DNA of 64,000 nt from Calycina herbarum (Eukaryota > Ascomycota > Leotiomycetes > Helotiales > Pezizellaceae): positions 1 to 64,000 of the forward strand of contig LLEY01000230.1 of assembly GCA_001414485.1 (NCBI GenBank), read 5' to 3'. The translations under genes and the position numbers were made by a program. The notes beneath the pieces were generated by a model. That model worked only from the letters and a program-made list of their open reading frames with translations, ran no database searches and was not told where the DNA came from. Of this stretch, positions 61,819 through 64,000 are shown one piece after another (the stretch's first letter is position 1; every line of letters begins with the position of its first letter).

Positions 61819-64000
61819 CTATCCTCTTCTTAGCCTAGCGTATTCTTATACTTAAGTATAAGCTAAGAAACTCGGTTAGAGTACTAGTAGTATCCTTTCC
61901 TTTCTATTATATCTTACCTTATATAGAAGAAGAAAGAAGAATAAATACTTCTTATAAAAAATATTAAAATAGTTTATAACGAAATATTACTATACTCTTA
62001 CTATAGTTCTTAAAAGCGTAGATGTTTTATTAATTCCTCTTAATCTTCTTAATATTCTAAATATTCTAAATACGTTTAGTTAAAGCTAAAGTGTAATAGA
62101 ACCGACAATGTTTAGAAGAAGAACGTTCTATGTATTAGTAACTAAGCTTCTATTAAAAGATAAGAGGAGAAGTTAGAGAGAGAGGAGGAGGAGGCGATAG
62201 CTAGGATTCTATAGTTATGAAAGTAGAAGGCCTTTTTAAAAGAAAGGCGACGTAAAATGTTTTATTAAGAGCTTCGTTTCTTTAATAAACTTAATACTAC
62301 TAAGGAGGTAGAAAAGAAAGAGAAGAAGGAGAAAGAGAGAGAGAAAAGAGAATAGTAAGAGGTAGAGGTTACTTATCTAGCAGCCTTATCTATTCCTATT
62401 AGTTCCTAATCTAAGATAAGCCTTAACCTAGCCTTTCTTAAGGCCTTTTCTTTAAACTATAAGATATAAGTAAACCTAGGTTTTGCTAATAGAATCTCTA
62501 AAGTTCTATCTAGTAATAGTTAAGATTACCTTTTAGTTTCTAAGTATTCTCTAAATATAGGTAATTTAACTATTTAATTAAATACTTAATTTATCTTCTA
62601 ATAATTTTATAGTTAAGAATCCTTTTAACTTTATACTTAGCGTTTAGGTTTACTAGTTAAATTTCTATAAATAGAGCTAGTAGAGCTTCTAGTAGTACTA
62701 GTTTAAGTAGGGATATATAGAATACTAGATAGATGTTTATTATCTTTAGTAATACTAGTTTATAATTTAAAAGTTCTCTAACTTATTTAATTTTAAATAG
62801 TCTAAGTTTTTTATAATCTAGTTTATTACTTAGTCTTTTTATATTAATATTTTTTTATATTAAGTAGACTTTATCTCTCTCTTTTAGTATTAGCTCTTAA
62901 CTACGTCGTTTATTATAGTAGTACGTGTTTCTTTTAGCTATAAACTATAGGTCGTCTACGAGTTCTTTATATAGACTTTTAATTTTTAAGACTTAAATAT
63001 AAGTAAGTTAATTATTAATAGTCGTAGATAGAGGTTCTTAATACGTTGTTAATTTATATCTAAAGTTAGTATAGAATAGTATAATAAGTATTATTTCTAT
63101 TACTAAACTATTATATATAAATTATACTAGAGGTAGTAGTTCTACCTAGTTATTTTACTAGTAGTTTATATAATAATAAAGGTATATTTTAACTACTTAA
63201 TTTATCTATTCGTTTCCTTTATTTATTTAGAAGTAGAAGGCTATAGAAAGCTTTCTTTTTATACTTAATTATTTTATAAGAATAATCTAAAATTTTAAAA
63301 TAAAGAGTTTATCTCTATTTGAGAGTATTTCTTCTAGTAGTCTATATCTTAAGACTACTTCTTTAAGAAATACGAATACTAATTCCTTAGCTATACTTGA
63401 TTCTATATATACTATTATAATTATATATTTTATAAGTTATTTTATAATAACTAAGATTAAGTTATACTTAACTCTTATTATTAGATCTTTAGATTTTAGT
63501 AATTTAATAATAAAATCTAAAGATATCGATTTCTAAGGTATTTATAGTATTAGAGTAGTGTTTATCTATTTATAAGAAGTATAGTAGAAAGCCTTATTCT
63601 TAGTATAGGTATTATATTCTGCTATTACTTTCTTAACTAATATAGATAATCGATTAATATAGTAGTATTATCTTATCTTTTAAAGAGTTTAACGAACTCT
63701 CTAGTATTTATAAGCTAGTGCTAAATAATATTCTTTAATAAATTCTCTTATATATAACTTTAAAACTTATAACTTTCTATTTCTATATCTTTCTTTATTA
63801 TTACGTTTATTTATAGTATAATAAATATTAGCGAAATCCCTTCTCTAAACTAGGTTAGATAGTATATCTTCTTATTTAGCTAACTCTAGTTAATCTTTTT
63901 CTTATATCTACTATATCCTTTCTTACTAAAGATCTTTGTCTTTTATAGCAGCGATTTTATAAATTATAAGTGCTAAATCTCTATTCTTAAGAGTTTTTAA
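61819..64000 (-). mobile_element. Ty3/Gypsy retrotransposon C, 3' part, continues beyond the window
   Basis: The minus strand reads integrase from the window edge leftwards (RDKLFIL, KRKLSTAF, YYYINYQQNN-type segments, about 63650-63000) to a chromodomain-like end near 62500. The 5' LTR, gag and RT are outside. The element is RIP-damaged. Confidence 0.88.
61985..62523 (+). pseudogene. Antisense coiled-coil ORF in Gypsy C
   Basis: It lies opposite to pol in the same place as in A and D. It encodes a charged coil (KAFLKERRRKMFY, NKLNTTKEVEKKEKKEK) and ends LNLAFLKAFSLNYKI. RIP-type stops interrupt it. Confidence 0.55.

Noticed and set aside
35571..64000. CRISPR array or bacterial origin as an explanation for the repeats
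   Set aside because: Repeats are LTRs and transposon ends in a fungal context, with no regular spacers.

Overview
This window is nuclear DNA of a filamentous ascomycete. The genes have short GT-AG introns (mostly 50-75 bp), the protein set is typical of Pezizomycotina (EsdC, GH63, HET and SesA-type proteins), and an AT-rich block carries the mutation pattern of RIP (repeat-induced point mutation). Gene content and TE types suggest Leotiomycetes, but that placement is inference. All exon structures here were built by hand from splice sites and reading-frame continuity.

Layout. Bases 1-34 kb form a normal gene-bearing region. In order it holds: a cytosolic GH63 glycosidase (-); the glycogen-binding-domain protein EsdC (-) with 5 kb of nearly empty DNA upstream; a CECR5-type HAD hydrolase (+); an amidohydrolase next to a DapA-type aldolase (+, +); a broken HET C-terminal fragment (+); an uncharacterised four-exon gene (+); NHP2 (-); QCR8 (-) head-to-head with prohibitin PHB1 (+). 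After a gene-poor stretch with decayed sequence, a 5S-rRNA-derived fragment and inverted repeats, there follow a Cys-rich membrane protein (-) and a SesA/NACHT-N-type protein (+) with candidate amyloid-signalling repeats at its C terminus.

Bases 35.15-35.57 kb hold a 123-bp tandem array at the border of an AT-rich block that runs to the window end. That block is made of RIP-damaged transposons nested in one another: Ty3/Gypsy elements (here A, B, C, D, E) and three pogo/Fot1-type DNA transposons of 1.83 kb each. The nesting can be resolved base by base. Gypsy A (40660-47409, 5-bp duplication CACGT) lies inside pogo copy 3, whose transposase frame resumes across it. Pogo 3 lies inside Gypsy D. 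Gypsy D lies inside Gypsy E. Gypsy B is inserted in the 3' LTR of D, and Gypsy C interrupts the integrase of B. Pogo copies 1 and 2 are inverted relative to each other, and their flanks are exchanged, so the 14.6 kb between them appears inverted.

Functionally, the left half combines housekeeping genes (snoRNP, respiratory complex III, prohibitin) with carbon-metabolism genes. The right half is a transposon sink next to self/non-self recognition genes (SesA, HET relic). The most unusual items are the transposon-mediated inversion, an antisense coiled-coil ORF kept in the same place in three Gypsy elements, and the SesA protein with its candidate prion-like tail.
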